Of a stretch of 64,000 nt of DNA, positions 11,926 through 24,102 are shown in pieces; the stretch's first letter is position 1, and every line of letters begins with the position of its first letter. The position numbers and the translations under genes are program-made. Location of the stretch: assembly GCF_019578655.1 (NCBI RefSeq), contig NC_063265.1, forward strand, positions 23,856,285 through 23,920,284, read 5' to 3'. Origin of the DNA: Ricinus communis. Its lineage: Eukaryota; Streptophyta; Magnoliopsida; Malpighiales; Euphorbiaceae. The notes beneath the pieces were generated by a model, which made no database searches, had not been told where the DNA came from, and saw only the letters and a list, made by a program, of their open reading frames with translations.

Positions 11926-14900
11926 TGATGCACTATTTATGCATCTACAATCTAAGGCAGTGAACCTATCTGTCACGACCCACTTTGGGGGCCCGTGACC
12001 GGCACTAGGGAATGGGTAGGCTTAAGGCCACCGAAACCCGTAGTAAGCCTGACACTCATTGATTTAAACAAATCTCATCTCAAATTAATATTATTAAAGC
12101 CACAAATTATCTTAAATGCTACATTTTACATAATTTAATCGGTCTGCCGGAACAATTAGGCGAGACCGAAAACTACAGAAAATTTACAACTGATACATCT
12201 ACTATTATTACTGCGGAGAATCTAAGACTTTACAACTTAACATACCAAATCAAATACATCACCCGATGATGAATGAGTCGGGTTACTGAATAAGAGTCGC
12301 GAGAGGACTAACAAATACGAATCCTAAAATAAATGGAGTCTAGAGTGAGTTAAAATCAAATAATCCTGGGGACTATTGCATTCTTCTCGGAAAACATAGA
12401 TTATTCAAATCGATATCAAACCATACTATAATCATACCCTACTATTTCCTTCACATAAAATATTAATCATTCGAATCAAAATATCAACCATGCACGTAAA
12501 TGCAATCCATATTATAATCAATACCATAATAAATAAATAAATGAAATAAATAAAAATATATTTTTACTTTTACGGGACGAATGGCTCAGTGAGAACCCTA
12601 AACCCCAAAATCTAGTAGCCATTCGGCTCTCTTAATCCAATAAGGCCCCGAGAGCAATGCTCGACGGGGACCTTACCTCCAGTCCGTCACTTAAGTATCC
12701 AAATAAGAAATCTAGTAGCCATTCGGCTCTCTTAATCCAATAAGATCGGGCGCCCCGAGAGCAATGCTCGACTGTGGACCTTACCTCAGGAAATTTACAC
12801 AAATCAGCCGAGCCATGCTCGACCAGGCAAACCCATGAAAATCTTATTACATGTCCATGATCATTACCGCATGTTCTACAAGCCACGTTTCCCAAGACAC
12901 AATCATCCATTTAATAAATATCATTGTATAATGAAGTCATTCAACCATATCAAATTAATGATTAACAATTAAGAGTAAAACATCATGCAAATTTCGGGGT
13001 GGAAAATCGATAATATTTGGAATTATTATAACATTACTATAATAATACTCATATTATCTTCAATAATTAATAATCTAGTAAAATTAATTACGTTGAGATA
13101 TTAGTAACCATGTTAAACATAAACTTCCAAAATAGCATATTAAAATCGGACTTAGCAATAGTGCAATGATTAAATGACTTTAACTCATGTAATTGGGCGG
13201 CCTCCTAGCTCGCTCCGGTGCCTCGGTTGGAGTGGTAGAGCAGATCATCTAATCACGGAAAACAATTTATCAATACGTACGAGACAATCGATCATTAATC
13301 CTAGGTCTAGACTCCTAGACTGTCTAAGAATCTCGACTCGGAGAATTCTAAAAATCGGCAGAACCTCCCTACAACACGAACATTACCCCCGTAAACGGGT
13401 CCAGACCCTGCGGAAAAACACTCCAAATATCCAACAATTTAAGCAACGGGAGTCGGGTCCCAAACTTCACTATTTCCCGACTCCGCCACACAGCACAAAA
13501 CACAAGGCAGGCAACTAACAGACAATTATTTTTGACTCACAAAAATCATCAAATACTCAATATAATCCAATAGACACAATTAAACCAAGAATTTCTAAAA
13601 TTAATGGGCCAAAGAAAATTACCGAGACGCTCGGTCGCTCGGTCGACTCGCCTCCGGCCGTCGAAGTCCGATCGACGATCAGGACACACCATCGGGCTCA
13701 CAACGACGCGCTGACGATGATTTCCACTTCCAATTTTTTGATTTGACACCCGATCATCCGGAGAAATTTGCGGACGATCTCAACCGTCGATTCGCAAACG
13801 AAGCTCGATCGCCACGAAACCGGTGCCATCGCGAAGCTTGAGCTGAGGAGAGTCGGAATACATCCTCCGATCATCCATCCTCCCACGGGAGCTCATTTGG
13901 AAAAGCCCAAAACGCATGCCTCCACTTGAACTCTCCTCCGGCCACCAAACCGACACCAAAAGGAAGCTCTCTCCAAGGAGCCGATCGCCACCAAGATCGG
14001 CCGAACGCCCGAACGACGCCGGGCCGCCACACGCCGCGTGATTCCGCCTTCTGCCGCCACGCCGCCACCGCCCACCGCCACCATCGTGCTCGCCCGACGT
14101 CAACACCGCCCTCGGCACGGCCTCCAACGTCCATCCACCATGGACGCCAAGCTCTCTCCTCCCTTTCTTCTTCTTCCTTCTTTCTTTTCTCTCTCCCCGA
14201 TTTCCATTCCTTTCAATATCGACATTTGACCCCTGAACTTTTCCTTATTGCAATTTGGTCCCTCAACTTTCTTAATTACTTACAATTTCATCCTGCAGAA
14301 TTCCAATTTGACCCCCAAACTTCTTTTTAGACTTTCAATTAAGCCCCTAACTATTTAATTTGGGCCAAATCCGAATTATTGAAAATACACAATTACAAAA
14401 ATACCCCCAATGAGCATATTTATTTACGAAATACCAAACTCACAAATTTCCATTAAACCCTCACAAAAATAAAATTATACTTTTAATCCTTATTCCAAAA
14501 TAATCCTCCAATTAAATCCTATACACAATTAAATTAAATAATCAATTTCCAACTCAAAATTTAATACTACTAATCAATTATAATACCAATTTTCTCAAAA
14601 TTCTTTTATAAAAACATCCCTTACAATTTCTATCATAATTTTCCAATATATAATTTTATTTATATAAATATGCATTTGGGAAAATTTGAATAACCAAAAT
14701 ATAATCATTTCTCAAATAGTTTACTTGAATAAAAATAAAGCTAAAATTAACTTAAATAAAAACTCACTATTAAATATATAAAAAAAAATTCCGGGTGTTA
14801 CACTATCGATGCAGTCTAGCACTCATGGCGAGTATCAAGGTCGTATTCTTCGGAAAAGTGAAAGCCCAGAGTTACTTCTTTGTTCTCTGTTATATTAGCC

Positions 14901-16240
14901 TAAAATGAATGATGAATAATTTCTAAATTAACTAATAACTACAAGCTGAGTTCTAAGGGAGATGCAAGAATGAATGGATAAATGAAACAACCAAGACAAG
15001 AAAGCAAACCCAAAGGGAACCTAAACTAGTTGGCAATCAAACAAAAGATAACAGATTAATGAGTCCAATTATGCTGCCCGGGGACGAATTCTTAACTAAA
15101 TTCAGTTTCTCTCTCGAGCTCACCAAATTCCTAAACTCAAGAACCTAAAGTTGGAATCTCTTCCTAACGATTGATTCTTAAATTAGCATTAAGCTTTGTT
15201 AATTCTTAATCCGGCTAGTTAATTATTCTTATCTCTAAGTGATTATTAACCAGTTCTTGCTATTCAAAATTCCAATCACCAAATGGATTTCTCAATCATA
15301 TAAAGCAATCTAAACATCACAATTCACAATGTCTCATGAATAATGCATCATCTTATTTATACTGAAAGCAAGAAGGATACAAAACTAAACTCAAACAATC
15401 CAACAATTTAGTACTAAGCCAACATAGTAAAGAAATCCTAATGGATTTAATCAATCTAGCTAAACATGTTCATCTTTAAAACAACTAGGAAATCAATTAT
15501 AATGAAAGAATAACAAAAATGGAACATCTACACCCTTTTCTCTCGAATCGGATGAACAACTACAAATCTGAATCAGCACTATGATCGGTCTTTCCAATTG
15601 CCTCTCGAATTGCTTCACTACTCTTTTGCATTCGGAACATTGCGATTCCGGGATTCTTCCTCTCTGTAACTCTCTCCCGAACTCAGCACTATGCAAAAAC
15701 TGAACCAGCCACTGGGGCTCTCTCTCGCTCCTTGGTTCCTCTCCTTAGCTCTAGAAATAGTTTTCCATATATATTTGTCTCAGCACGGTCGTGGTCCAGC
15801 ACGACCGGAGTCTAGGCCGTGCTGAAGCTTCAGATCTCACCAATTAGGGTTTCTTCATGGTCATGCCCCGGCCGGTGCTGAGCCACCACGGGCCGTGCTG
15901 GAGGCCGTGGTGGCCTCAGAAATCGTGCCCAAAATGCCAATTTCAAGGATCAAAAGCTAATGGTTGGTCATGGCCAAAGTCCAGGCCGTGCTGATCAGCA
16001 CGGCCTTGACCTAGGTCGTGCTCAATGTATGCACTGCAAGCTCTTGTCCGATCTTGATGAATTCCCATTCGTTTTCGCATGTATTGATCTATAATTGCTC
16101 AAATACTGATGGTGGTCCTATAAATTCTCCTGAAATATAGAAGAACACAAAACACGAGTGATCTCATAATAAAATCACAATAATTGCTAAGAAAATATAC
16201 AATAATATGCAAGTAAATATGTGTAAAACTATGCACATCA
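11926..16240 (-). mobile_element. Solo LTR C1 (family C), interrupted by A1
   Basis: On the minus strand it reads from TGATGTGCATAG to …GTGCATCA, with an exact 5-bp target-site duplication TCAAG (11921-11925 and 16241-16245). Removing A1 and its duplicated CTATC leaves about 1478 bp, close to the 1465 bp of C2 at 26745-28209, to which it aligns end to end. No primer-binding site, polypurine tract or coding sequence is present, so it is a solo LTR. Repeated CAGCACGGCC/GGCCGTGCTG motifs lie at 15780-16025. Strand was assigned by taking C2 as plus; the true transcription direction is unknown. Confidence 0.88.
11971..14802 (-). mobile_element. Solo LTR A1 (family A), 2832 bp
   Basis: It begins TGTCACGACCC and ends GGGTGTTACA, with an exact 5-bp target-site duplication CTATC (11966-11970 and 14803-14807). 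It matches A2 (reversed) and A3 throughout. The middle (about 13600-14130) is a GC-rich, CpG-rich block. The right part has spaced phrases such as ACAATTTGGTCCCTCAACTT. There is no internal region. Open frames in the GC-rich block occur on both strands and do not survive consistently across the three copies, so they are not genes. The minus strand is an arbitrary choice relative to A2. Confidence 0.92.
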
Positions 16241-16245
16241 TCAAG

Positions 16246-17329
16246 CTTTTAAATGATTCCACTGTTTTTTAGGACTTCCCCTAAGACCAGACCGAAAGAC
16301 TCTAGCTTTACTAATTCATTGAGCGTGATATCAAGATTGATGAAGACATGAGCACTATAAATTTTTTAGTTTTTCCTGTAAGAGAGTCAAGGAAATTGAT
16401 CTTGCTTTTATTCATATCTTATAGATTTTGGTTCTTATTCTGTTTTATATTTCTGGCAGTGCATAAGCAATGAAAATTGATGTACAAGTTTGACAAAAAT
16501 GCTAATCAAATTCTTTTCATTCAATAAGGGTAAAAAATGGGTACATTGTCTATTTTATATAATACTACTCTTGTCATCAACTAGTTCATTCGGATTTTCT
16601 AATCGAATATTTCTCGACTTAGCTTTTGTTTCCTCAAATTTTTCATGACTAGCCTATTCAGGTTCTCTAGTCAGCATGACTTGTCTTTCTATTTTTCTTC
16701 TTTTTTATTTTTTCTCTAAGATAATTTCTGATACAAATTGATTTGTGAACTTACTGTCCCTGAGATTTGAATTCCTTTCAGCATCTTTGAGCATAATTTT
16801 TCTTATTTGATATAGAAGTTTCTAACTTGCTCTAAATTTCTTCTAGAGTCAAGTGTGGTAGGTCTTGCACTTTTCAGGGTTAGAGCAGTAATCTCACTTC
16901 TATCTTCGGAGGTCCTTGTTATTCTCAAGTTTGTAAATGGAGGATGAACTCAGCCTTCTTGCTTTGCTCCCAGTGTTTTGAATAATTTTGCTACCTTGAA
17001 CTCAATCATATTGTATTAAATACTATCTCCTTTTTCTTTCTCTTTTTTTTCTTTTTCTTTTATTCTCTCACTTTTCTCCCTTTAAGAGTTATGTTATGTA
17101 TAATAGAAATGTACCTAAATTGTTATTTGTTCCCAGATTAAATAAATAGATTCGAATGAAATTAATGTCAAATATACTCTTGTAATAATCATTGTCATGC
17201 AAAATAACATTAGGATAAATATTATGAAATAAGAAAAACCGGAGTTATATCACTGACCCTAAAGACATAATCATGTTTTTGTATTAAAACAAATCAAGTG
17301 CTAAATCTTGTGAAGCTTCATCATCTTCA
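16246..17329 (-). other. B1 internal non-coding region downstream of gag
   Basis: It corresponds in reverse to about 42410-43480 of B2. Shared phrases include GACTAGTTGAC-like motifs (16576-16690) and the stretch ending in TGGTAGGTCTTCAATCTTTG. No reading frame was recognised. Confidence 0.55.
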
Positions 17330-18325
17330 GATGGTAGGTCTTCAATCTTTGTAGCTTCATATTTTTTATGCTCTAACTAGCTTTGGCATTTTCAGTTTTT
17401 CCTACTTGTAAGCCATCATCGTACAAGCCCGCCAAGGTCTTGGGATTCATCATCTGCAACTTTTCCACCTAAGATGGGAGAATATTTCAAACTATAATAT
17501 GAACTTGATCCTTTTTAGAGGGCTTATTCTTTACCAGAACTACTTTGTTCCTCCATCTAGTCAAGAAGTCAGACAAGGACTCATCGGGCTTTTTCTTTGT
17601 CGATTCTAAATCCCTTATAGAGACTTCTAGGTGCGTATTTTTGTCATATTGCTACACAAAAGCATCACAAAGCTTTTTCGAATCAGACTTAATGGGCCTT
17701 TCTAATCCATGGTACTAGTTCACAGCTAGCCCTTTCAATGAGAGTACAAACAACTTGATAATTTGGGTCTTAGCCAAATCAGTAGTACTCATGATGGTAG
17801 CATATTGGTTTAAGTGCACCTTCAGAGCTCCAGTTCCATTGAACTTCTACATCTTAAGCATACGAAATTTGGGAGGCAACTTGTCTTCTGGAATCAGCAT
17901 CAGTTCATTGAAATCAAAGGTTGAATCTAAACCTTGATCTTTCAACATATCTTACATCTTGTCAAGTCTTTTAGTCAGACTCTGCAAAATCTTGGATTCC
18001 ATAACGGCTTTTGGAGTAAGAGCCGACTCTTTCTTAGCTTGTTCTAGCATGTAGTCATCTAGATTCTAGAGGTGCTCACCACATGCTTCCACATCATGAG
18101 TACCAGTTGTAGGGCAATAACAACCTTTTGGATAGTATGTTTCTAAAAAATCTTAGCCAAGCTTGCTAGAGTTCCTTTAGGATCATAATTCTTAGGTCAG
18201 CCATGATTGCAGTCTTAATAGCATCAATGTGTTGCTTATGGGCTATCTTTGTTTCAGCTTATGAAGTGCTACTTCTTGGGCTCTTATCTTGATTGCTAAT
18301 TAAATGAGCCTTCTTGATATCTTAT
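17330..18325 (-). pseudogene. gag: Decayed gypsy gag, element B1
   Basis: Gag forms the capsid that packages retrotransposon RNA. Translating the minus strand gives a retrotransposon-gag domain whose recognisable segments in order are a KFNGTG-like start, a VHLNQYATIMSTTDLAKTQI block, KLFVLSLKGLAVN, LERPIKSDSKKLCDAF and a FLTRWRNKVVL block ending in LQMMNPKTLAGLYDDGLQ (about 17360-17900). The upstream part, to about 18325, is a charged, probably helical leader. It has several in-frame stops (for example a Trp to stop after GLAVN) and the start codon seen in B2 at 41435 is changed here. No protease follows, so the absence of pol appears to be a family property. Confidence 0.8.
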
Positions 18326-18400
18326 CTTATCTAAACTAAGGATGATAATCTAAAATGGCTTTAAAACAAAGAGTTAGTATGATGCATGGTATGCATGATG

Positions 18401-21034
18401 TGTAACACCCGGAATTTTTTTTTAATATATATTTAATAGTGAGTTTTTATTTAAGTTAATTTTAGCTTTATTTTTATTCAAGTAAACTATTTGAGAAATG
18501 ATTATATTTTGGTTATTCAAATTTTCCCAAATGCATATTTATATAAATAAAATTATATATTGGAAAATTATGATAGAAATTGTAAGGGATGTTTTTATAA
18601 AAGAATTTTGAGAAAATTGGTATTATAATTGATTAGTAGTATTAAATTTTGAGTTGGAAATTGATTATTTAATTTAATTGTGTGTAGGATTTAATTGGAG
18701 GATTATTTTGGAATAAGGATTAAAAGTATAATGTTATTTTTATGGGGTTTTAATAGAAATTTGTGAGTTTGGTATTTTCGTAAATAAATATGTCAGGGGT
18801 ATTTTTGTAATTGTGTATTTTCAATAATTCGGTTTTGGCCCAAATTAAATAGTTAAGGGCTTAATTGAAAGGCTAAAAAGAAGTTTGGGGGTCAAATTGG
18901 AATTCGCAGGATGAAATTGTAAGTAATTAAGAAAGTTGAGGGACTAAATTGTAATAAAGAAAAGTTCAGGGGTCAAATGTCGATATTGAAGGGAAAGAAA
19001 TCGGGGAGAGAGAAAGTAGATCGGAGAGAGAGAGAGAAAGAAGAAGGGAGGAAGTGCGTCATGGCGGCCGTCGGGCGTGGGCTGGTCGACGGAGGCGGCG
19101 TGCCCGGCGTTGGCAGCAAGCCGGGCGGAAGAGCTAGTTGGGTGGCGATCGGCCGGCGACTTTTGTGGTGGCCGGAGACGGAAGATCCGGTGGAGAGAGA
19201 AAGTAGGGGCAGCCGCGTTTTGGGCTTTTTCCGGCGAGCTCCGGAGGATGGATGATCGGAGGACATATCCCGACTCTCCTCATCTCAAGCTTCGCGATGG
19301 CACCCGATCGGGCTTCGTTTGTAAATCGGCGGTCGTGATCATTCGCAAATCTCTCCAGGATGGTCGGGTGTCGGATCAGAAAATCAAGGCGGGGATCGTC
19401 ATCGGTAGCGTCGTTGTGAGTCCGATGGTGTGTTCGGATCGTCGATCGGACTCCTGGGCGATCGAGCGTCTCGGTAATTATCTTTGGCCCGTTAATTTTA
19501 GAAATTCTTGGTTTAATTGTGTCTAATGGTTTATATTGAGTATTTGATGATTTTTGTGAGTCAAAAATAATTGTGTGGAAATAGTGAAGTTCGGGGACTC
19601 GACTCCGTTGTTTAAATTGTTGGATATTTGGAGTGTTTTGGCAGTCTGGACCCGCTTTTACGGGGTAATGTTCGTGTTGTAGGGGAGGTTCACGGATTTT
19701 CGGTAGAATTCTCCGAAGTCGAGATTCTTAGACAATCGGAGTCTAGACCTAGGATTAATGATCGATTGTCTCGGTATTGATAAATTGTTTTCCGTGATTA
19801 GATGATCATCTGACCGGCTCTCTCCTACCGAGGGGAGCGGCTAGGAGGTCGCCCAATCCCGTGAGTTAAAGTCATTTAATCATTGCACTATTGCTAAGTC
19901 CGATTTAATATGCTATTTTGAAAGTTCATGCATAATATGATTATTAGTATCGCAAGATAAATGATTTCACTTGATTATTAATATTTGAAATAATATAAAT
20001 ATTATTATTAGTATGTTATAATAAGATAAGCGTTATTATTTTTCCCTCACAAATTGCACGTTGTTTTACCTTAAATCTTTAATCTTTATTTCCGATATGT
20101 GTTGGTTGAGTTCATCGGATAATGATATTTATTATATGTGATGATTGCGAATTGGGAAATGTGGCTTGTAGAACATGCCACCGATGGGTTACATCGTGCT
20201 CTATTACCGAATGATCATGGATATAAGGTTATTATGGATTTGCTCGATCGAGCTTGCTCTGGTCGAGTTCTTGCCGGAGTTAAGGTCCCCGATCGAGCAA
20301 TGCTCTCATTTGGAATTCAAGTGTTCAGCCGGAGGTAAGGACCCTGATCGAGCTTGCTCTCTGGGCGCGGACTGTTGGATTAAGAGAGCCGAAAGGCTAT
20401 TAGAATTTGGGGTTAGGGTTCTCTGAGCCACTCGTCCCGTAAAAGTAAAAATATATTTTTATTTATTCATTTATTTATTTATTATGGTATGATTATAATA
20501 TGGATTGTATTTACGTGCATGGTTGATATTTTGATTCGAATGATTAATATTTTATGTGAAGGAAATAGTAGGGTATGATTATAGTATGGTTTGATATCTG
20601 ATTTGAATAATCTATGTTTTCCGAGAAGAAGCAATAGTCCCTAGATTATTTGATTTTAACTCACTCGGGCGACCCATCCATTTATGTTTTTTTTCAGATT
20701 CGTGGTATTGTTCTCCATGACTCTTATTCACTCCTTCATCATCGGGTGATGTATTTGATTTGGTATGTAAATTGGTAAATCTTAGATTCTCCGCAGTAGT
20801 AATAGTAAATGTATAAGTTGTAAATTTTCTGAGTTTCCGGTCTCGCCTAGTTTTCCGGGGGCATCAAGTATTTATGTAGAATGTAGCTATTAAGATAATT
20901 TGTGGTTTTAATAATATTAATTTGAGATGAGATTTGTTTAAATCAGTGAGTGTCAGGCTTACTACGGGTTTCGGTGGCCTTAAGCCTACCCATTCCCTAG
21001 TGCCGGTCACGGGCCCACGGGTGGGGTTGTGACA
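18401..21034 (+). mobile_element. Solo LTR A2 (family A), 2634 bp
   Basis: It begins TGTAACACCCGG and ends GGGGTTGTGACA, with an exact 5-bp target-site duplication TGATG (18396-18400 and 21035-21039). It is inverted relative to A1 and A3 and about 110-200 bp shorter because of small deletions, including in the GC-rich block (about 19030-19480). It interrupts the untranslated leader of B1 upstream of gag. There is no internal region, so it is a solo LTR left by recombination between the two LTRs of a once complete element. Confidence 0.92.
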
Positions 21035-21039
21035 TGATG

Positions 21040-21714
21040 CACGTGCAATGCACAAGGACAAAGAAAAGGATTAACAAACAAGTTACTATACAAAACATCC
21101 CCCCGACCTTATTATTCCCGCACACTATTCATGGTGAGTCTTTCTCTCTTAGGATTTTTGGGTTTGGATTTCTACCAACATGGGATAGTATGCCCAATGC
21201 GCATGCCATAAGCTCTCAAAGCAAATTTAAACAAACAACACAATGCTTCTTAATATAAGCATAAAAGTCTACATATCTTGGGCTTGGAGCCTAGTTCCAT
21301 ATTAGGCCAAGGCCTTTCAATATGTGGGCTTAAGATACTTATAAGGAAAAACATCTCATATAGTAAGCAATAGGGTTTTTAGGGGAGATTACTACAGTCA
21401 TTACCATGAGCTGAGTCTTGGGTAAGGATAAAAGTTTCCCATAAGCAAAAAGTGTTCTTCCTTCTCTCGTCTCCCCACTCAAGGGTCCATGCGAAGAAGA
21501 AAATACACTCATTACATGTGAGTGATGGTAGCTAGTGTTGCAATTTTAAGATCTGAGTGGAACTAAAGAACCGCTAGTCGACACCATCAAGACTATAAAG
21601 ACCAAAGTGTACAGTGTGTGAAAGTGTAGTGATGCAAGAATAATCTATTAAATAATAAAATTTAAGACAAACATAAAATTTAAGATAAACATACACTCAA
21701 ATTAGCTTCTTTTA
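21040..21714 (-). other. B1 untranslated leader between primer-binding site and gag
   Basis: It corresponds in reverse to 40697-41360 of B2. No frame is conserved between the copies. The leader is interrupted by A2. Confidence 0.65.
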
Positions 21715-21732
21715 TCCCTCATGTAGTCGCCA
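21715..21732 (-). promoter_or_regulatory. B1 primer-binding site
   Basis: On the minus strand TGGCGACTACATGAGGGA begins one or two bases after the 5' LTR end, where the tRNA primer for minus-strand DNA synthesis should pair. The first nine bases equal the B2 site at 40679. The TGGCGACTC start resembles sites described for Tat/Ogre gypsy elements (tRNA-Arg, from memory). The middle of this copy looks mutated. Confidence 0.65.
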
Positions 21733-21733
21733 C

Positions 21734-23972
21734 TATTGGCGACGGTTTTAGGCATGCACCCAAGTGTCTTTAGCGACTACGACACTGTAAGGCTTTTCAA
21801 CCTAATCGGGAACACGCTACTTAATCATCGAGACTAGCGCAGAGATGGGAGTTGCTACCCGAGTAATCATTGTGACACTTTTACTAATCAGTGGTGTTTC
21901 TCATATTCCATAAGGAAGCTTACGCCACAGAGTCCAGAGATGGATTCAAAAGCCAAATTCCTTATTCGTGTATATTAGTCATTAATTTTGTTATTTAACA
22001 AAGTATTCCCTATAAATGCAAACAATTTATACACAGGCATGCCAAAACAACACACAATACACGTAAGTCTAGTCTATTTTATTCAAGCCCAGCCCATGTT
22101 TAGGCTGTTGGTATAGTTTACTAACTAATTATGTGTAAGGCCCATATATTCTAGCCCCATTACCAATTATGTTCTTGAATTTCAGCTTTTAAACCTAATG
22201 GACTACTTGTTATGAGAAGGCCATTCATTGAGATCTTAATCCTAACTAAGTTTAAACCATAACTAAACATACCAAAGCCCGCTAGTCTACTTGGATTTTA
22301 TAGTTTTAGGTCCAGTTAAGGTTAATTAGCCTATTAAACTACCAAATTCATATTAGATCAATTTTTAACTCTAAGTCTATGTAACCCATTTTAATTAATC
22401 AATCATTTAATCATATATTTAATTAAAATAAAATAAAAAATATAAATAAAATAAAGTAAAAAGTAGAACCTACTTATTACAACCCACCTACAACTATGAT
22501 TACAAAAGGAAAAAGACCTAAAACTACACAGCAACAAAGAGTACATTAAAAAATCACCAAAAATACAAAAAAAAATTGGGAATCTGGCATGAACAGCCAA
22601 TCGACTCTAAGGTCCTTAAGTATATTTTCATCAATTTTCCTTCAATCCTTAGCATAATTTCGCATCCTTAGAGCCGATTTCATATGCACAGACATTTAAA
22701 TTGATTAGAATTAAAGAAAATGGATAAAAATATTAAAATAAAAGTGACAGAAGTCAATTAAATGATTAAAATCCAAAACTGATGAAAGCCTTAATTGTAA
22801 TAAACTAACAAATGGCAAATTAATCAAGAAAAATCATATTTCATTGGTTTAATTACCTAATCATAATGAAAAGATAAATCTAAATATTGATCCTATAACA
22901 TATTTCCAATTAAATCTAAAACTCTGATTGGAGAAATATCAGATTTCAAAACCCTAAGTTCTTATTATCATAATCAAATCGAATAATCATGCATATTCAT
23001 CAAAAACTCTAATTTGATTATACTTATCATAAATCAAAATCCTAATCATGTTTCTAACAATAAATAATCAAAAGAAAAATAAAGAAATGAAAGAATCAAT
23101 TTTATAATGATGTTGGATGTATGATTGAAGGAACCCTCAAGTTGTCACCGTTAATGTTGGATCCGCAAGTCTCAAGCGATGATGATGTAATTGAATAGAA
23201 GATTGGGTAGGAATCTAGTGCTGGATCTGGCTTTCAGAAATCTTTTATCGATTAAAAGCAGTTTCTAAAAATAATCTTTCTTCAGTGGCTAGTTTCCTAT
23301 AATCTTTCTTTCTTAAGTGGCTTGGATCTTTTTAGGATGACTAAGAATGTCGGTATTTTTCTTTCTTTTCTCTCTGTTTCTTCTTTCTCAGTGTTTCTCA
23401 AATGTTGATCTCACTTACTGCCAATTTTCAGTTCTTGATTCCTCTCCTAAAATCCTAAATATCCTTTTTTATTTATAGAGGTAGAGTTTCAAAGAAAATC
23501 TTAGAGAAAGGTATAAATTTTAGGAAATATCGATACATATCTATTTTATTTATTTAAAATTTAAGTAATTATCGATAAAACAATGATTATCGTCAAAGAA
23601 ACTTTTTAGAATCTATATCTGGATGTAAAATCGTCTGAAAAAATGACGTCAAAGTGCAAAAATCTCAATTGGTACTATGTAGAGTCGATTAGCTCTATGT
23701 ACAACCGATCAGCTCTAATAGGAAAAGTTTATGAAGAACTTGCAATTAGGTCCCTAAATCTATAAAAACTGCCATTTTGACTTTCAGACTTAATTTTTTC
23801 TAATAATTAGGTCAAAATTGATTTTTAAATGGTAATTCCAACTGGATTAACCTTGACCCTAGCCTCGGACTTGTCTGTCCTTCATCTCCCGAGACCCAAG
23901 AAAGTTGTAACTTTTGTCATAGAATTTTCTATTTTTTTCTCAATATCTAGATCTAGAAAAGAGGTGCTAATA
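21734..23972 (-). mobile_element. B1 5' LTR, 2239 bp
   Basis: It aligns with the 3' LTR at 7816-10096 and with the B2 LTRs. The element-strand TATA box TATAAATA is the complement of 23470-23477, with the conserved CTCTA-type context. The outer end reads GGTGCTAATA where intact copies have GGTGCTGACA, so it has decayed. Confidence 0.85.
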
Positions 23973-24102
23973 ATATACCAAAAGGATACCATAGTACAAC
24001 TCTAAAAAAGAAATTGTGTAAATAAAATATTTTCAAATCTTGGATCGTAAAAAAAAAAATTGAATCGTAAAAATAAAATTTTCCGCTCCATTTTTCGTAT
24101 AT

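Larger units (their letters stand above)
7816..23972 (-). mobile_element. Family B full-length gypsy-type element B1 (gag only), with nested insertions
   Basis: Minus-strand element: 5' LTR 21734-23972, primer-binding site 21715-21732, gag remnant 17330-18325, two minisatellites 10210-10790, 3' LTR 7816 to about 10096. After removing solo LTR C1 (which contains A1) and solo LTR A2, the internal region is about 4.7 kb and has no protease, reverse transcriptase or integrase, so the element is non-autonomous. The deletion at about 10096 removed the inner end of the 3' LTR and the polypurine tract. The expected 5-bp target duplication is not clean. Instead CAAAAGGATAC lies directly before the left LTR (7805-7815) and 6 bases beyond the right LTR end (23979-23989). 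Confidence 0.85.

Noticed and set aside
13780..14330. Overlapping open frames on both strands in the GC-rich block of A1 (and equivalents at 18973-19526 and 39443-40091)
   Set aside because: GC-rich sequence has few stop codons by chance. Frames are open on both strands, differ between the three A copies and show no domain.
11971..14802. Family A as a DNA transposon, because TGTCACGACCC and TGTAACACCC look like short inverted termini
   Set aside because: TG…CA termini and exact 5-bp duplications fit LTRs better, and the inverted similarity is only about 10 imperfect bases.
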